A model generated the notes under the pieces. That model had not been told where the DNA came from, did no database searches, and saw only the letters and a list, made by a program, of their open reading frames with translations. The translations under genes and the position numbers were made by a program. From Cadophora sp. MPI-SDFR-AT-0126 (Eukaryota > Ascomycota > Leotiomycetes > Helotiales > Ploettnerulaceae): a stretch of DNA of 64,000 bases. The stretch is taken from NCBI GenBank assembly GCA_020747065.1, contig JAGMVK010000005.1:992001-1056000 (forward strand). Reading direction: 5' to 3'. Of this stretch, positions 44,435 through 55,272 are shown piece after piece (the stretch's first letter is position 1; every line of letters begins with the position of its first letter).

Positions 44435-46863
44435 ATGTCTTTCCAGCTCCACCCCCGAAGCAATTCGGATAGCTCTGCGACGATAGCAACGCCGTATTCT
44501 GCGAGGCCGAGGAAAAGAACTGCCCATGCTGTAAGTGAATTCGTCAAATCAAATCACAAGCAATTGACGTTCTTCTGAAGTGCGACGCTTGTCGGATGCG
44601 AAAATCGAGGTACGTGGCTTCTCCTGCCGCGGTTGACATCGCCTCCGTATAAAAGCTAGTATCTGACGAAGTGAAAGGTGTGATGGCCGCCAGCCCTGTT
44701 CATGGTGCACTGAGAACGAAGTCGAATGCCTGTACGGACAGCAGCAACAGCCCTCCGGCGCAAATCAGGGCAAGAGTGACAAGATCCTCGAAACTGTTCT
44801 GCGTATGGACGGTCTTCTTCGCAGTATCCATGAAAACCTTGTGAGTGAAAAGTGTTTCAATTAGTAAAAGGCAGTGCTGATGTGAATGTTTAATAGAATG
44901 ATCAGCAGCAACAAAGTCTTCAGCAAAGAGCAGTAACGTCGCCGAGGTTCTCGGATCCGTCCTCACCAGATAACAGTGATTTCGCAAAGGTCGCGAATGC
45001 TACAGTACGTAGGACGTATACTTTTACAACAATTATCACTATCTATTCGACTCTTCTTGAATGTTCTCATCCACCTGTTGAACTCACGATAGTTTTACCA
45101 ATTTCCCCCTTTCCTGACCAAGCACTTTTTGATCCCCAGGCCCCACTAACGTGACCTTCAGATTCCTTCGACTCATATCAGTGCTACCGAGGATCTCCTT
45201 TCGTCCGCAATTGCAGCTCCTTACCCATCTCTCCGTGCTCAGTTTAGACCAATTTTCCTTTTAGAGAGCCGGTGTCCGGCAATCCCATTCCAGCCGCGAT
45301 CTATACGACCAGTCTTCACTACCAGCGAAGCTGAGCGTCTCCTTACTTCATTTCAGAAGAACGTCAACTTCTGGTATCCTACTGTGAGTAAAGCAACATT
45401 GCAGAACCTCTTCGAAAGAGTCAGGAATGGCTTCGTTGAGAACACCTGCGAAGACTGCGCAGCACTACTGGTCATGGCACTTGGAGCTGCATCGGAACTG
45501 GTACAGCTAGTGCATTCGAATGCGAAAAGTCATGGGTTTGAATCTAGACAACAGCAGAGCGAGTTGATAACGATGGCTAGTGTCTGTTATGATGAAGCTA
45601 TGAAGCTTCTCAACGTCGCATACATGGAGATCAGTACCATTTCGACGCAATGTGTCTTTTTAGCTGCGTTCGTTCACCTATCTGCTCTCGAAAGTTATGG
45701 CACTGATTTAGCTAGGATTTACTGCTCTTTCCTACAGCGGCCATTACAGACTTGGAGTCACCTGAATACAGCGGCAACCAAATGTCGAGCCCTCCTTGCC
45801 TACGGCACGGGTTCAGGAAATATCGAAGATGATGAATGTATTCGTCGTATTTTCTGGTCATGTTACATAATCGAAAGGTACGATGGCACCGAGTCTCCTG
45901 AAAGATTTGACTAATGATTGCCCCAGTGATCTCATCTCAGAACTTTCCCATCTTCCACAAAGCGGAGTAGCTGAAGTCGAATCCGAGGTTCCGCTTCCAG
46001 GACCTCTTCAGACACATTTTACAGAAGCCGAAACAGAATCATCGGCGCTGTACTTTCTCTCCTGCATTTCAATACGACGTCTGCTAAATCGAGTCCATCA
46101 TCTGCTTTACGCTGAGGACAAGTACAAGAACTATACGAATGCTACGGATGAGTCCTTGCGAGGGCTCATATCCGAACTTGATCGGCAATTGGTGCTCTGG
46201 CACGAGACTCTCCCCGAGTTTCTGAGATTCGAAGAAAACACAAGAGATTGTGTAAACGAGCATGCGGCTTTCCTTCGACAGCGGTACCTAGCCTGCAAGA
46301 GTGTGATATATCGGCCGTATGTCGAGATCGTGCTGAAGCATCGCGAAATCCCTCACTCCGCAGAAACGATAGACGCAGCAAGTCGATGCCTGAAAGCAAG
46401 CTGCGATCATATTGCGAATTTACGATCCTTCAGTCAGGTGGGTGAACCCCTTCCTCTCTGGCGAAATTTCTGCTCGTCCTCTGAGTTGTTTTTATTGATG
46501 CTAATCTGTTCATAGACTGTCATGATCGATACCTGGATATGCGCCTTATCGTGAGTAGTTCCTCATCTTTCAGCTTTTTATTAGACAGTTCCTCTTTGCA
46601 CTCATTTCTCGATGGTTCTCAGAACACAATCAACACAAACTAATATACCCAGAATGACAAGCACGATGTTCATCATCCTCGTCGCCCTTCAAAATCCCTC
46701 CCTTCGACCACGCCTCCTCGAACACAACATCCCAGAGTTCGGACCCCATCTCCGAGGTCTCCTCACTGCTTGGATTGGCGTGATGCCTCAAAAAAGTCCA
46801 AGCATTCAGCAAAGCATACGACTTATTGCCGAGATTGAGGCATTGATCGGGCAATCTCGATGA
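44435..46863 (+). CDS. Zn(II)2Cys6 fungal-specific transcription factor
   Basis: Exons 44435-44530, 44581-44609, 44678-44840, 44897-45004, 45162-45877, 45927-46437, 46516-46550 and 46623-46863; 632 residues, all junctions in frame. After a basic Ser-rich head ('SARPRKRTAHA') the binuclear zinc cluster spans residues 33-59 as C-x2-C-x6-C-x5-C-x2-C-x6-C ('CDACRMRKSRCDGRQP', 'CSWCTENEVEC') and is assembled from three exons. A Gln-rich linker and the fungal-specific middle-homology region follow, with 'FWYPTVSKATLQNLF', 'YDEAMKLLNVAYMEISTIST', 'TKCRALLAYGTGSG', 'RRIFWSCYIIESDLISELS' and 'YKNYTNATDESLRGLISELD'. Such factors bind CGG-type sites and often control nearby catabolic genes; the adjacent sugar transporter and pirin are candidates. 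The target set is inference. Confidence 0.9.
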
Positions 46864-47125
46864 ATTAAAATGGTTCCCGTATACTTCCCGACAGAAGATT
46901 GGGGGAATAGTGAGCATCTCCAAGCTCTCACGAGCCGCAAACGTATAGAGCTGAGCTATGCTACATCTCATCTGTTGGAATGTGAGAGTCAAAACAAGCA
47001 CTCAGCACAAAACTTTCATCTAGTTGAGAAAATGTCCACCGAGGTTGGTCTATAAGACATGGACGTCGCTTCCCCAGATACGATGGATGTGTACATTGGA
47101 CATGGAACAGGTGATGCGCATCATC

Positions 47126-48206
47126 TTAGAAAGTCCCCTTGCCGATTTCACTTTCCCAGCCCCTGGCGCGCTCGAAGCCATTCGAGTAACTCCTGAAATC
47201 CCGCATCGCTTGATCGATCTCCTCCTCGGTATTCATCACAAAAGGTCCATATCGAACGACCGTCTGATCCAATGGCTGGCCAGCAACAAGAACTGTATCA
47301 TCACGTCAGCAAGCAATTTCATCCTTCGGATTTCTCAATGGCCATCGAATCGGGACCAGCGAAACTCACCAAATCTCCCATTCTCCTTCGCATCAGCAGC
47401 CACCTCTGCCTCAACAACATCTCCTTCCTGCCCAAAAATAACATTCTGATATTGTTTCCCCACCTTCGATCCCTCACCACCACTACCACCAAATGTAACC
47501 TCCCCATCAAGCATATATGCAAACGCATTCCAACCCACCGGTACTTTCTGCGTAATTTTCCCCCCAGGCTTAATCTCCACATCCAGCAGCCAAACCGGCG
47601 TATACGCCAACTCCTTAACACTCTCCACGCCATGACTCTCCCCAGAGATAACCTTCACATGGACCTTTCCCTCGCCCAGATCGATTGTCGGGATCTCCTC
47701 CTTCTGGAGATCTCGATAGCGCGGCTCGGAATTCTTGAGACTTTGGGGAAGATCGACCCAGAGCTGGAGCCCGATGTTAGGACTGCCGTCTGGATTCGGA
47801 CGGGGAATCTCGGAATGCATTATCCCACGGCCGGCTGTCATGAATTGCAGGCCGCCGGTGCGGATCGTCCCGCTGTTTCCCATGAAGTCTTCGTGGGAGA
47901 CTGAGCCGTTGATTACGTAGGTAATTGTTTCTAGACGGAATGGGTACATGAGTCTCCGTGTTCAATTAATTGTCTACGCTCTTGATATTCCTCTGTAAGA
48001 TGAAGCTGATGGGACGGCTCACCTTGGCCTCTGTGTGGATGATCCGGAAACCCAGCAAGTGAAGTTGACTTGAAGTGGTCCAGCATCAGGAAAGGAGACA
48101 ATTCTGGCATCTGCGCAGTTCCTATTGAGCGCCTAATACGCGCACCTGCACCTTCACTTTGCTCGCGGGCGAGGAAGATTTTCTGGATACTGCGAGGAGA
48201 GGACAT
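47126..48206 (-). CDS. Pirin-family cupin protein
   Basis: Exons 48206-48023, 47930-47370 and 47292-47126; 303 residues from the ATG at 48206. The bicupin is complete: 'IRRSIGTAQMPELSPFLMLD', 'GFPDHPHRGQETITYVINGS' (the metal-binding His-x-His with a downstream Glu), 'TAGRGIMHSE', 'QLWVDLPQSLK', 'GWNAFAYMLDGEVTFGG' and the C-terminal 'QPLDQTVVRYGPFVMNTEEE'. Pirins are iron-containing proteins; some have quercetinase (2,3-dioxygenase) activity and others act in the nucleus. The upstream in-frame ATG codons at 48248 and 48341 would add up to 45 residues. A TATA box at 48281-48290 argues for 48248 or 48206. The gene converges on the Zn2Cys6 regulator with 262 bp between stops. Confidence 0.88.
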
Positions 48207-48280
48207 GGTTTTTGAAAGTGAAGAAAATAATCGGTGTGCTGGTTTCATAACAGAGTCTGGCGAGGAAGGTTGGTGGACGG

Positions 48281-48290
48281 TATTATATAG
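48281..48290 (-). promoter_or_regulatory. TATA box of the pirin gene
   Basis: On the minus strand the sequence is CTATATAATA, 33 bp before the ATG at 48248 and 75 bp before that at 48206. It makes the far upstream ATG at 48341 unlikely as the main start. Confidence 0.45.
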
Positions 48291-48341
48291 TGCAGTTAGT
48301 GGTATAGTTGCAATTGAGGAAAGAAGGACAGAAATGTGCAT

Positions 48342-49172
48342 CTAGGGGTTGGGACGCGGCTGATTTTAACAAGCATTTATATTCATGATCGATAAGAACG
48401 AGTAGCTTGCTGCCGTGTCAATAGTCACAGTGTGTTACTAAGCTGAGCAAGCACGGAGTCCACCTCATTAAGCGAGTCCGTGAAAACAAACAATTGGCTT
48501 ACGGATAGCTGACAAGCCACATGTGGAGATGCAAGCATTTCTCTGGTTGGCCCAGACTGCGCTTAGACAAATGATTGGTTGTTTCGGGCTGCACGAATTG
48601 GGGAACTTGACACCATGATATTAAGCTTGATTCTTTCGACTAAAGTGTTCCTGAATGCGGTAAGAGGCTCGTCAACCTTCAATCTTGGGCCAAGTTCAGT
48701 CTTGAGGACGAAGGGTCTTGTAGCTACTTCGCCAAGTCAACTTCGTTCGTTATGTTCGCGCATTTTGAGCGAAGAAAAGGCCGGATTCGTAGCTTGCTTC
48801 AATCCTGCGCCTGGCCATCGTCCATATTGCTTCTTATAAAGTTGAGAATAAATGGCGTAGAAGCAAGAAGATACAGAGGAAGTAGGAACGGTAACCTCTT
48901 GATCAAACTAGCAGCAAAGTAATTAAAAGAAGCACAAAGAGCAGATTCAGGCAGGGCTAGGAACAGGACAAAAATTCGCTTGTGATGCGTTGAATCAAGC
49001 TCGCCGGCGGAAATCAACGATGAACAAGAGAAGATAATTTGAAAGTTCTCAAACTAATAAACGATACGTATACTTCTCTCAGTCCTGACTACGGAATACC
49101 CACTCCGTATCACGCGAATAATGACCCTAACCTTCCTCTTCTCAACGTCCACGCCTTAATCAATGCATGGAC
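48342..49172. other. Intergenic region between the pirin and SET genes
   Basis: Upstream region of the pirin gene and 3' flank of the SET locus; only short unsupported frames. Confidence 0.4.
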
Positions 49173-50291
49173 TCAATCTCTAGCCTCTCGTGTTCTCCGG
49201 TCACTGTAACCCGCCAAGCAAGGCTCACAATCACACTCGAAATCGAATGCATTCTCCATGTCTAAATTCATTCCAGATATGCCTCTACGCTTGATTCTGT
49301 CGGCTTTCTCATAGAAGAGGGTTATTTCGTCGTTGCGTAGAATATCTGCAGTAGCCAAGAGCCAGCCATAGCAGGTCCCAGCATCGTAACGGTGTACCAG
49401 TTGGGCATTGGGGTGACAGGAATGATTGATGTAGCAAATGTCCTGATACAAAGATCGACATTGAGCTGGAGCGGTTTGACCATCTGACATAACTTTTAAA
49501 CCCAGGTCCAGTTGTGACAGCTCTGTATTGAGGCTGCCAGGACCGGGTATCTCTCGTGAGAAGCGTTGCCAGAGCAGAAGTAACCAGTCGCCGCCAAAAT
49601 GATTCTCAGGGTCGTTTTGCAAGCGTTTCAAAGCATCTGCTTCTGTTGAATTGAACTTGCAGAGTTCGTTGAAATCGGCTTTGAGGCGTTTGCGGACCAC
49701 AGTTTGTGTATCGTCATCTTCCTTGTAATCGAAATCTTCACTAAGAGAAAGTTTAGGTAGTTCTGTTACAGTTTTCGTGGTTTGGGCATCACTAGCATTA
49801 TGTCGAGGAGCTTCAGTGACCTCAAACGATACGTCGTTTTCATAATGACGGTTGGCCTTTCTGGCAAAGGCTCGAGTGACTTTGGAGATCAGCCTTCATG
49901 GCTTTTTGTTGGCGTTTTTAGAAGTCATAGGCTTGGATTCTGTGGGCTGAGAAATCATAAGCGGTGAAGCTTGATCAGCTCCATTACTCTTGAGGTTTCT
50001 GGAAGCCTCGTTGGTAGCATCGCCCGAAGTTTTTGCCACCCCGTCGATTGCATTGACAATCTCATGGGACCACTTGATAACGTTTTTGTAGAAGTAAAGT
50101 GTGATCAATGGGTGTTCGAACATGATAAGCTGCCCCTTCTTGATGTTGCAACTCGCGAACATGCCACGGCCTCTGCCATTGATACCTTCTCTCATCTCGT
50201 AAAGTTGGCCTGTTAACATTGTCTCAGCATAGTGCGTCACAAGGGTACTCGGGACATAGAGATTGACTTGGGGATATGTATTCTGGACCAT
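49173..50291 (-). pseudogene. SET-domain protein gene with an in-frame stop
   Basis: One minus-strand frame is open from the ATG at 50291 to the stop at 49173 (373 codons) except for a single TGA at 49898-49896. Before it: 'LYEMREGINGRGRGMFASCN' and 'IKKGQLIMFEHPLITLYF', the first half of a SET domain. After it: a charged insert, then 'FNSTEADALKRLQN', the SAM/substrate-site motif 'INHSCHPNAQLV', 'GWLLATADILRNDEITLFYE' and a post-SET-like cysteine group ('FECDCEPCLAGYSD'). This is the split-SET arrangement of fungal SET/SMYD-type lysine methyltransferases. I find no GT-AG intron in the right phase that would remove the TGA. So the gene is either recently inactivated, depends on readthrough, or carries a sequence error. 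The ORF to its left on the minus strand (50830-50237) may have been its 5' part. Confidence 0.65.
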
Positions 50292-50830
50292 GGTTCAGCT
50301 CTGACTTTGATGTCAGTGAGAATGTCCTGAAAACGGATGGGGCCGTTCAAACCTGTATTTTGCTCCAACATTGTGCGACTCGACGGGGGTAAATTATTGG
50401 CTTCGAGCTGCCTTCGAGCAAAAGAGGACGCTACGGTATAAGGTAGCCCCAGCTCAGAGCGAGATAATACGTTGGGCGAAACATAGTTCGAGTGCTTTGC
50501 GGAGGACTTCTGGCCATTCGATAACTGCTTGGAAAGCACCTTCAAGTCGAGGCGCTTTCGACCATTTGAAGAAAGAGACTCAGACACTGCCTGTTCCTTT
50601 CCGGTATGCTCATCTAGTCTGCTTGCACCAGAATTGGGAGATGAGGTGCCCAAGTCTGCATTCCCAGTTGCTGGCATTCTCTTTGAAGCGCTCGAGTTCC
50701 ACCCTAGAGGTTCTTCGACATTGGGGGGCAATGGCTGTGAAGGGCTTCGAGTCTCGTCTGTCATCCGGTCCGTGGACTCGTTATGGTCCGAAACAGATTC
50801 AGAGCCTGAGCGGCCGTTGTCCCCAAGCAT
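50237..50830 (-). CDS. Ser-rich hypothetical ORF upstream of the SET frame
   Basis: The ATG at 50830 (MLGDNGRSGSESVSDHNEST...) opens 197 codons rich in Ser, Asn, Asp and Pro, with 'SSSNGRK/RLDLKVLSKQLSN'-type polar segments, probably disordered. The frame overlaps the start of the SET frame by about 55 bp but in another phase. A GT-AG intron of the right length exists (from about 50353), but no phase choice joins it to the SET frame without meeting a stop. It may be a separate protein, a long leader frame, or the N-terminal region of a larger SET protein now disconnected by a frame break. Confidence 0.35.
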   Translation of the reverse strand: MLGDNGRSGSESVSDHNESTDRMTDETRSPSQPLPPNVEEPLGWNSSASKRMPATGNADLGTSSPNSGASRLDEHTGKEQAVSESLSSNGRKRLDLKVLSKQLSNGQKSSAKHSNYVSPNVLSRSELGLPYTVASSFARRQLEANNLPPSSRTMLEQNTGLNGPIRFQDILTDIKVRAEPWSRIHIPKSISMSRVPL

Positions 50831-51021
50831 TTTCGCGCTGGTGGATAAGTGAAGTTTGTTGTCAAAATCAGGAATGAAGGGAAACAACGAAGATATTAGG
50901 GCTTGGGTCCCTCGATGAGGAAAGAGTAACAGACATTTTCCGGAGCTGTATGGGGGGATGCAGACAAGAGGGAAAGAGTAACCTGGAAAGCATTTCATAT
51001 GTACAGTACTGGCAACATCGT

Positions 51022-51651
51022 CTATTCCTTGCTCGCTAAAGCCTTCGCCTTCTTCTCCTCCGCATCCGAGTTCATCTTCTCATAATGCGCCACTAATTCA
51101 TCCATATTCCTTGGTCCATGACCAGCTGGTACGTTGAATGGGGATCCGGTATTGAAGATTCTACATCTTGTTAGAGCTGCCTCTCGACGCGCTTCCGGGT
51201 TACGTACTCTGGGAACCTCAGATCAATATGCTTCGACCCTGGCGTGCTCTGGAACAAATTTCTATCGAACGCAGCTCTCTCCACCGCAGCTGTGTGCAAG
51301 TTGTTTCGTGCTGCCCACCTCTCCTTGTATTCGTTATAGTAGCTGCCGATGAAGTTGGAGAGTCCTTTTGGCTGTCCTGTTGCGGATGGTCTTGAAGCGG
51401 CGTAGACTCCCAAGGACAACGGAACGATGGCGAGAACGACATAGAATTGGGTCTGCAAATCCATCAGCGCCAAATTGTGCCTATCTGGGAAAGATACTCA
51501 CTCCGAGCGACTCTGCCTTTGGTCCTTCATGGTGATGTCCGTGATCGCCGCCCTTCTCTGGGTGCGCAGTCGAGTAGGGGGATGATCTCCGAGCAGCAGC
51601 TGCAGGAAGACGCCCGGCAGATCCGACTGCCTTTCTCCTGAGTGCGAACAT
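51022..51651 (-). CDS. Mitochondrial inner-membrane protein, probable complex I 17.8-kDa-type subunit
   Basis: Exons 51651-51502, 51452-51208 and 51160-51022; 177 residues. The N-terminus is an Arg/Ala/Ser-rich mitochondrial presequence ('MFALRRKAVGSAGRLPAAAA', then 'RRSSPYSTAH'). A His-rich linker follows, then one membrane span ('TQFYVVLAIVPLSLGVYAAS', about residues 51-70) and a conserved soluble part ('NEYKERWAARNNLHTAAVER', 'HIDLRFPEIFNTGSPFNVPA', 'RNMDELVAHYEKM') with a Lys/Glu tail. Length, single span and the RFPE-F-x-x-GSP-x-NVPAG block fit the fungal NADH:ubiquinone oxidoreductase 17.8-kDa accessory subunit as I remember it. That identification rests on memory of the family. The gene is divergent from the chromodomain gene (185 bp apart). 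Confidence 0.7.
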
Positions 51652-51836
51652 GATGTTGTGGTTCAATTGGGCGCAAACACAGCTCTGGTCTCGAAGCTGT
51701 GATGTTGAAGCTGGTTCCTCATTGAGGATTGTATTAGTCATCAGGGCGGTAACGTCGCCAAACATGGTTTAGCCCAGGGGCAATATCTCCAGCTCGAACT
51801 CCATAGATGTACAAAGTGCTGCCACTTGTCCTCAAA
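51652..51836. promoter_or_regulatory. Short divergent promoter, complex I-type subunit / chromodomain gene
   Basis: Only 185 bp lie between the two start codons, so both transcripts must start in this interval or overlap. No TATA box is evident. Confidence 0.4.
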
Positions 51837-52252
51837 ATGGCTTCCACAGATCCACCACCTGCTGCTGAGTACCTGGAAGACCAAAGTGACGACCTAGAAG
51901 AGGACAACGAATCTCTTGCCTCTCTAGAAACCGACGACGGCCAGGATCATCCTCCCGAGTTCTCGCGCAATTCACATCGAAGACAGGTTTCATCTGGTAC
52001 CTGGTCAAGTGGCAGGACTGCCCCTTATTGAGATCTAGCTGGGAAGGCAAAGAGTTGTTTGACGATTGTCCTTGGGTTCTGGATTCCTGGCAAATTGAAC
52101 TACAAAATCAGGCTGAAGGTAAATCGAAACCACTGGACATACACGCTTTCAACCAAGCTGTACTTGATGTGGAGCTGGCCGAGAGGCAAAGGCGCATATT
52201 ACGAAGACTGAAGCGGAAAATCAATCGTGTCCTCTCTATCGTGAATGATTGA
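51837..52252 (+). pseudogene. Small chromodomain protein gene with a single-base frame break
   Basis: ATG at 51837 starts an acidic head (MASTDPPPAAEYLEDQSDDL...) that stays open to 'GQDHPPE'. At about 51955-51960 the coding signal moves to another frame, reading 'VLAQFTSKTGFIWYLVKWQD' and then 'CPLLRSSWEGKELFDDCP', which is a chromodomain core (aromatic-cage positions in 'WYLVKW' and 'SSWEG'). A helical tail ('AFNQAVLDVELAERQRRILR', then 'RLKRKINRVLSI') ends at 52252. Adding one base (PPE + VLAQ...) would give about 138 residues. No intron fits. Chromodomains read methylated histone tails; small stand-alone ones are common in Pezizomycotina. It is a fresh pseudogene or a sequence indel. Confidence 0.6.
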
Positions 52253-52321
52253 TACGTGTCTTTGAGGGGACGCCTAAAAGCAAATCTGCAACTCTCCAAC
52301 AAAATATCTACCACGAACAAA

Positions 52322-53593
52322 ATGGTGCAACTACCTATGCGCAGTATTTCAGGCTTGGTTTGCCTCGGCCTACCAATACTTGCACTGGCAGCATCTTCAC
52401 CACCAGAAGCATCTCCAGCAGCAGACGCAGATCTGATATGTTCAACTACGGATTCAACAGATTGTTATCCTAAAACTTTCGAGCCCACAAAAGACTTCCA
52501 AGTCATAAGAGAGGGACAGAACATACCACCTGGGCTCCATGTACGGATGAACATCTGGTCAGGGGAAAAGGAGGCACGACTGAATATACCAATGGAAGGC
52601 GAAGAAGGGGCAGTAGATGGCGTACTGGAAATTCCAACCGACCAAATCCCCACCGAGCAATCCGTCATCGCAGTCCCCCAACCCGAAGAAGAAGAATCAG
52701 AATCCAAACCGGTCCTTCCCAAAGGCGCTCCTATCTACGAAGCCGCCGGCAAGATCTCCCCGCCCACGCCCGAATCAGGCGACGAGATAACCACCTTCCA
52801 GAAAGCCATGATAACCGTCCAAATGGAAGCGCGGGCCTTCGATTCCGCGCTCGACGACCTCCGTGACCTCTCCCACGACATCTATTACGGCCTCGAGATC
52901 GCCAAAGATGGCCCCGTCCTCGAAAAGCTCATCTGTCTCACCCTCGGCTACGGAAGCGAGAAGATGCCCGCGCGAGAAAACGGCCGCGACCACAAAGCAG
53001 CCAACATTCTCGCCTCCTCCATCCAGAACAATCCGACCGCTCTCAAGGAGGTCAGCGAGTTCTGGAAGATGGTCATGTATCCGTCCTGCGGCATCGTCGA
53101 ACAGATGAAGAGCGGGAAGGGAGCCGAGAAGGGGATCCCGAACTTCGTGTCTATGCTTCGAGCTAGATTGGGCAGGGAGAAAGACGCTGGAGCTTTGAAG
53201 GCGAAGGTTGGAGCTATCAGCGGTCTGTTGAAGGAACCGCTTATCAGAGACGAGTTTTTGGAGAAGGGAGGCATGGAGCTTCTCCTCGCTATCTTCTTGA
53301 AAAAGGGAGAGCAATTCGACGGTGTGAGGATGAAAGTCGCGCAGCTCGTTAACGACAATTTCCTAGACGAGGGCATGGGTGCGAAGTCAGGCGTGTGGCC
53401 GAAGAAGCCAAGGAGCGAGAAGAAAGTGTGTGAGACTAAAGCGAGAATGCTGGAAGATGGATGTTGGGAGACGCATGTTGAGGCGTTCATAGAGAGAGCG
53501 GGTGGAGAGGAAGACTGGGCGGAGGGATTTGTGAAAAGTCTCGGAGAAAGGAGGACGAAGTTTGGGGATTCGATTAAAGATAGGGAATTGTGA
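52322..53593 (+). CDS. sil1: ER nucleotide-exchange factor SIL1 (for Kar2/BiP)
   Basis: Single exon, 423 residues from the ATG at 52322. A signal peptide is clear ('MRSISGLVCLGLPILALAAS', within residues 6-25). The mature part starts with 'DLICSTTDSTDCYPKTFEPT', followed by 'DFQVIREGQNIPPGLHVRMN', which is characteristic of fungal SIL1. After an acidic Pro-rich linker comes the helical Armadillo-like region ('ALDDLRDLSHDIYYGLEIAK', 'NPTALKEVSEFWKMVMYPSC', 'DAGALKAKVGAISGLLKEPL', 'FLEKGGMELLLAIF'). The C-terminus is 'KDREL', a variant of the KDEL/HDEL retrieval signal, so the protein should stay in the ER lumen. SIL1 releases ADP from BiP during translocation and folding. The ATG at 52322 gives the signal peptide directly. 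Confidence 0.88.
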   Translation: MVQLPMRSISGLVCLGLPILALAASSPPEASPAADADLICSTTDSTDCYPKTFEPTKDFQVIREGQNIPPGLHVRMNIWSGEKEARLNIPMEGEEGAVDGVLEIPTDQIPTEQSVIAVPQPEEEESESKPVLPKGAPIYEAAGKISPPTPESGDEITTFQKAMITVQMEARAFDSALDDLRDLSHDIYYGLEIAKDGPVLEKLICLTLGYGSEKMPARENGRDHKAANILASSIQNNPTALKEVSEFWKMVMYPSCGIVEQMKSGKGAEKGIPNFVSMLRARLGREKDAGALKAKVGAISGLLKEPLIRDEFLEKGGMELLLAIFLKKGEQFDGVRMKVAQLVNDNFLDEGMGAKSGVWPKKPRSEKKVCETKARMLEDGCWETHVEAFIERAGGEEDWAEGFVKSLGERRTKFGDSIKDREL

Positions 53594-55250
53594 TTTAAAG
53601 CAGATGAGTGAAAATAGAGTATCTATCTTGGAAAGATTCTGATGTTTAGTCTATCTTGTGTCTGTATGCCAGCTTTTTGTCAGACTTGTCCGATGCTGAT
53701 ACAGTATTATTTCTCGTCTGCCTCTTTTAAATCCATACAACACAGAGGCAACAAATCCTTACGTTTGAAACTCGGAATCGAAGGATTTCCGCTATGCCAT
53801 GAATTCCTCCATCTAGCACCAAAACCCACCAACCCATCCCATTCATCTTGCCAAGCCCACTCGTACTCCTTCCTCTCCACAGCTCTCAACCACCTCTTCC
53901 CAGCGATACATTTACCTATCCGCTTCTAGGACATGCCTTTAGACTCGGAAATTAGATTTCACACCGAAACCTGCATCCTATTACATTCTGATACATGCTT
54001 TTGGCCTCTGAGAGTGAGTGAGAGTAATTCGGGTTGGCTTTCGTTTCGTTTCGCAGGGTCAACTCAAATCGAAACCAAGATAGGAAGCGTAAGTAGAGAG
54101 AGCGAGAGCACTGCGCCATCACCATCAACGGCACGCGGGGGTTTTGAGTCTTTCATGTAAGGAGAAAGAAATCACACATCAATGCCCACTATCCACATCC
54201 CACGAAGTGACAAACGGGTAATAGAAGGAGGGGAGGAGATGATCGAGCTAGTCATTTCTGTAGCTCCGACACCATCCTACCTGTTTCAATACTACCGAAC
54301 ATAGAGATGGACAAGAATATATGAAGAGAAATGATAGGGGAAAGATTGCGGCATCTGGCAGAAATGCCCTGATATCAAGCTATCTGGACACCACGGCGGA
54401 GAAGGGGAGTAGGATAGGTAAGAAGTGCGGTTCAAAATCTGCAATGTAATGGATTGAGGACTGTGAAGTACCCTCCCCAAATCGAAAGGACATCCACAGA
54501 CATAGAAATGAAAACTCATCCACAACTCCCTTATCAAAACCTGCCTCACTGGAAGTCATTCCCAGGGCTTTTACGCCAAGAAGAATCTGGGAAGGCAATC
54601 CGAGTCCAACGAGAAAGAGGAAAGAAACATCTGCACTTTCCAGTATCTGCAAGACAGAAGTCACAAGTAGCGCTCAGTGAGTCCTCGCTTACGCTGCATC
54701 CTGCTCAGTTCAGCTAATCTGTCAACATTCCGGAAGTCGGAACCGAGAAAGAAATAGACAGGTAGAGCAGAATAGACGACGGGACGGAACGTACCAATGA
54801 CAAACAGGGAGAGAAGGTGTGTCTCCCTTTCCCGTTGTATTTGGAGAAGTGAAGAAAAGCGGGAAGAAAAACAAAGTAAAGGTGAAGTAGAAACGGGATA
54901 AATGACACAGCTAGGGGAAGAGCAGCCAGACCCGAATCTCCCGGGAGGGTGTAGTGGTTAGAGTTGACTTGAAGATGACAAGGGAGGTAGTATGCGAGAT
55001 GCGCAGTAATGCTTCTCTGCTTGTTCCCGTTTCGTATGCTTCGCTCGAAGTGTATGTCTCAGGTGACATTGGGCACTCGCCTCGAATGTCCACCCCTTGA
55101 TCAAGACCGCGCTCTCTCGAAGTGATGGTACCCAGAAAGGTAGCCAAGAAGCAGCTGGCGATCTCGAACCGGAGATATCACTTCTTCACCATACTCACCT
55201 ACCGAACTGCACTTTCCCATCCTGACTCCTTCTTTCCCATCTCATCTTCG

Positions 55251-55272
55251 TCATCATCATCATCATCATCAT
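55251..55272. repeat. Trinucleotide microsatellite (TCA)7
   Basis: Seven uninterrupted TCA units in the intergenic region; not in a supported frame. Confidence 0.8.

Noticed and set aside
52775..53490. Two long minus-strand frames (179 and 180 codons) opposite SIL1
   Set aside because: They overlap each other and the SIL1 coding region and have no motifs; explained by GC-biased codon use of SIL1.
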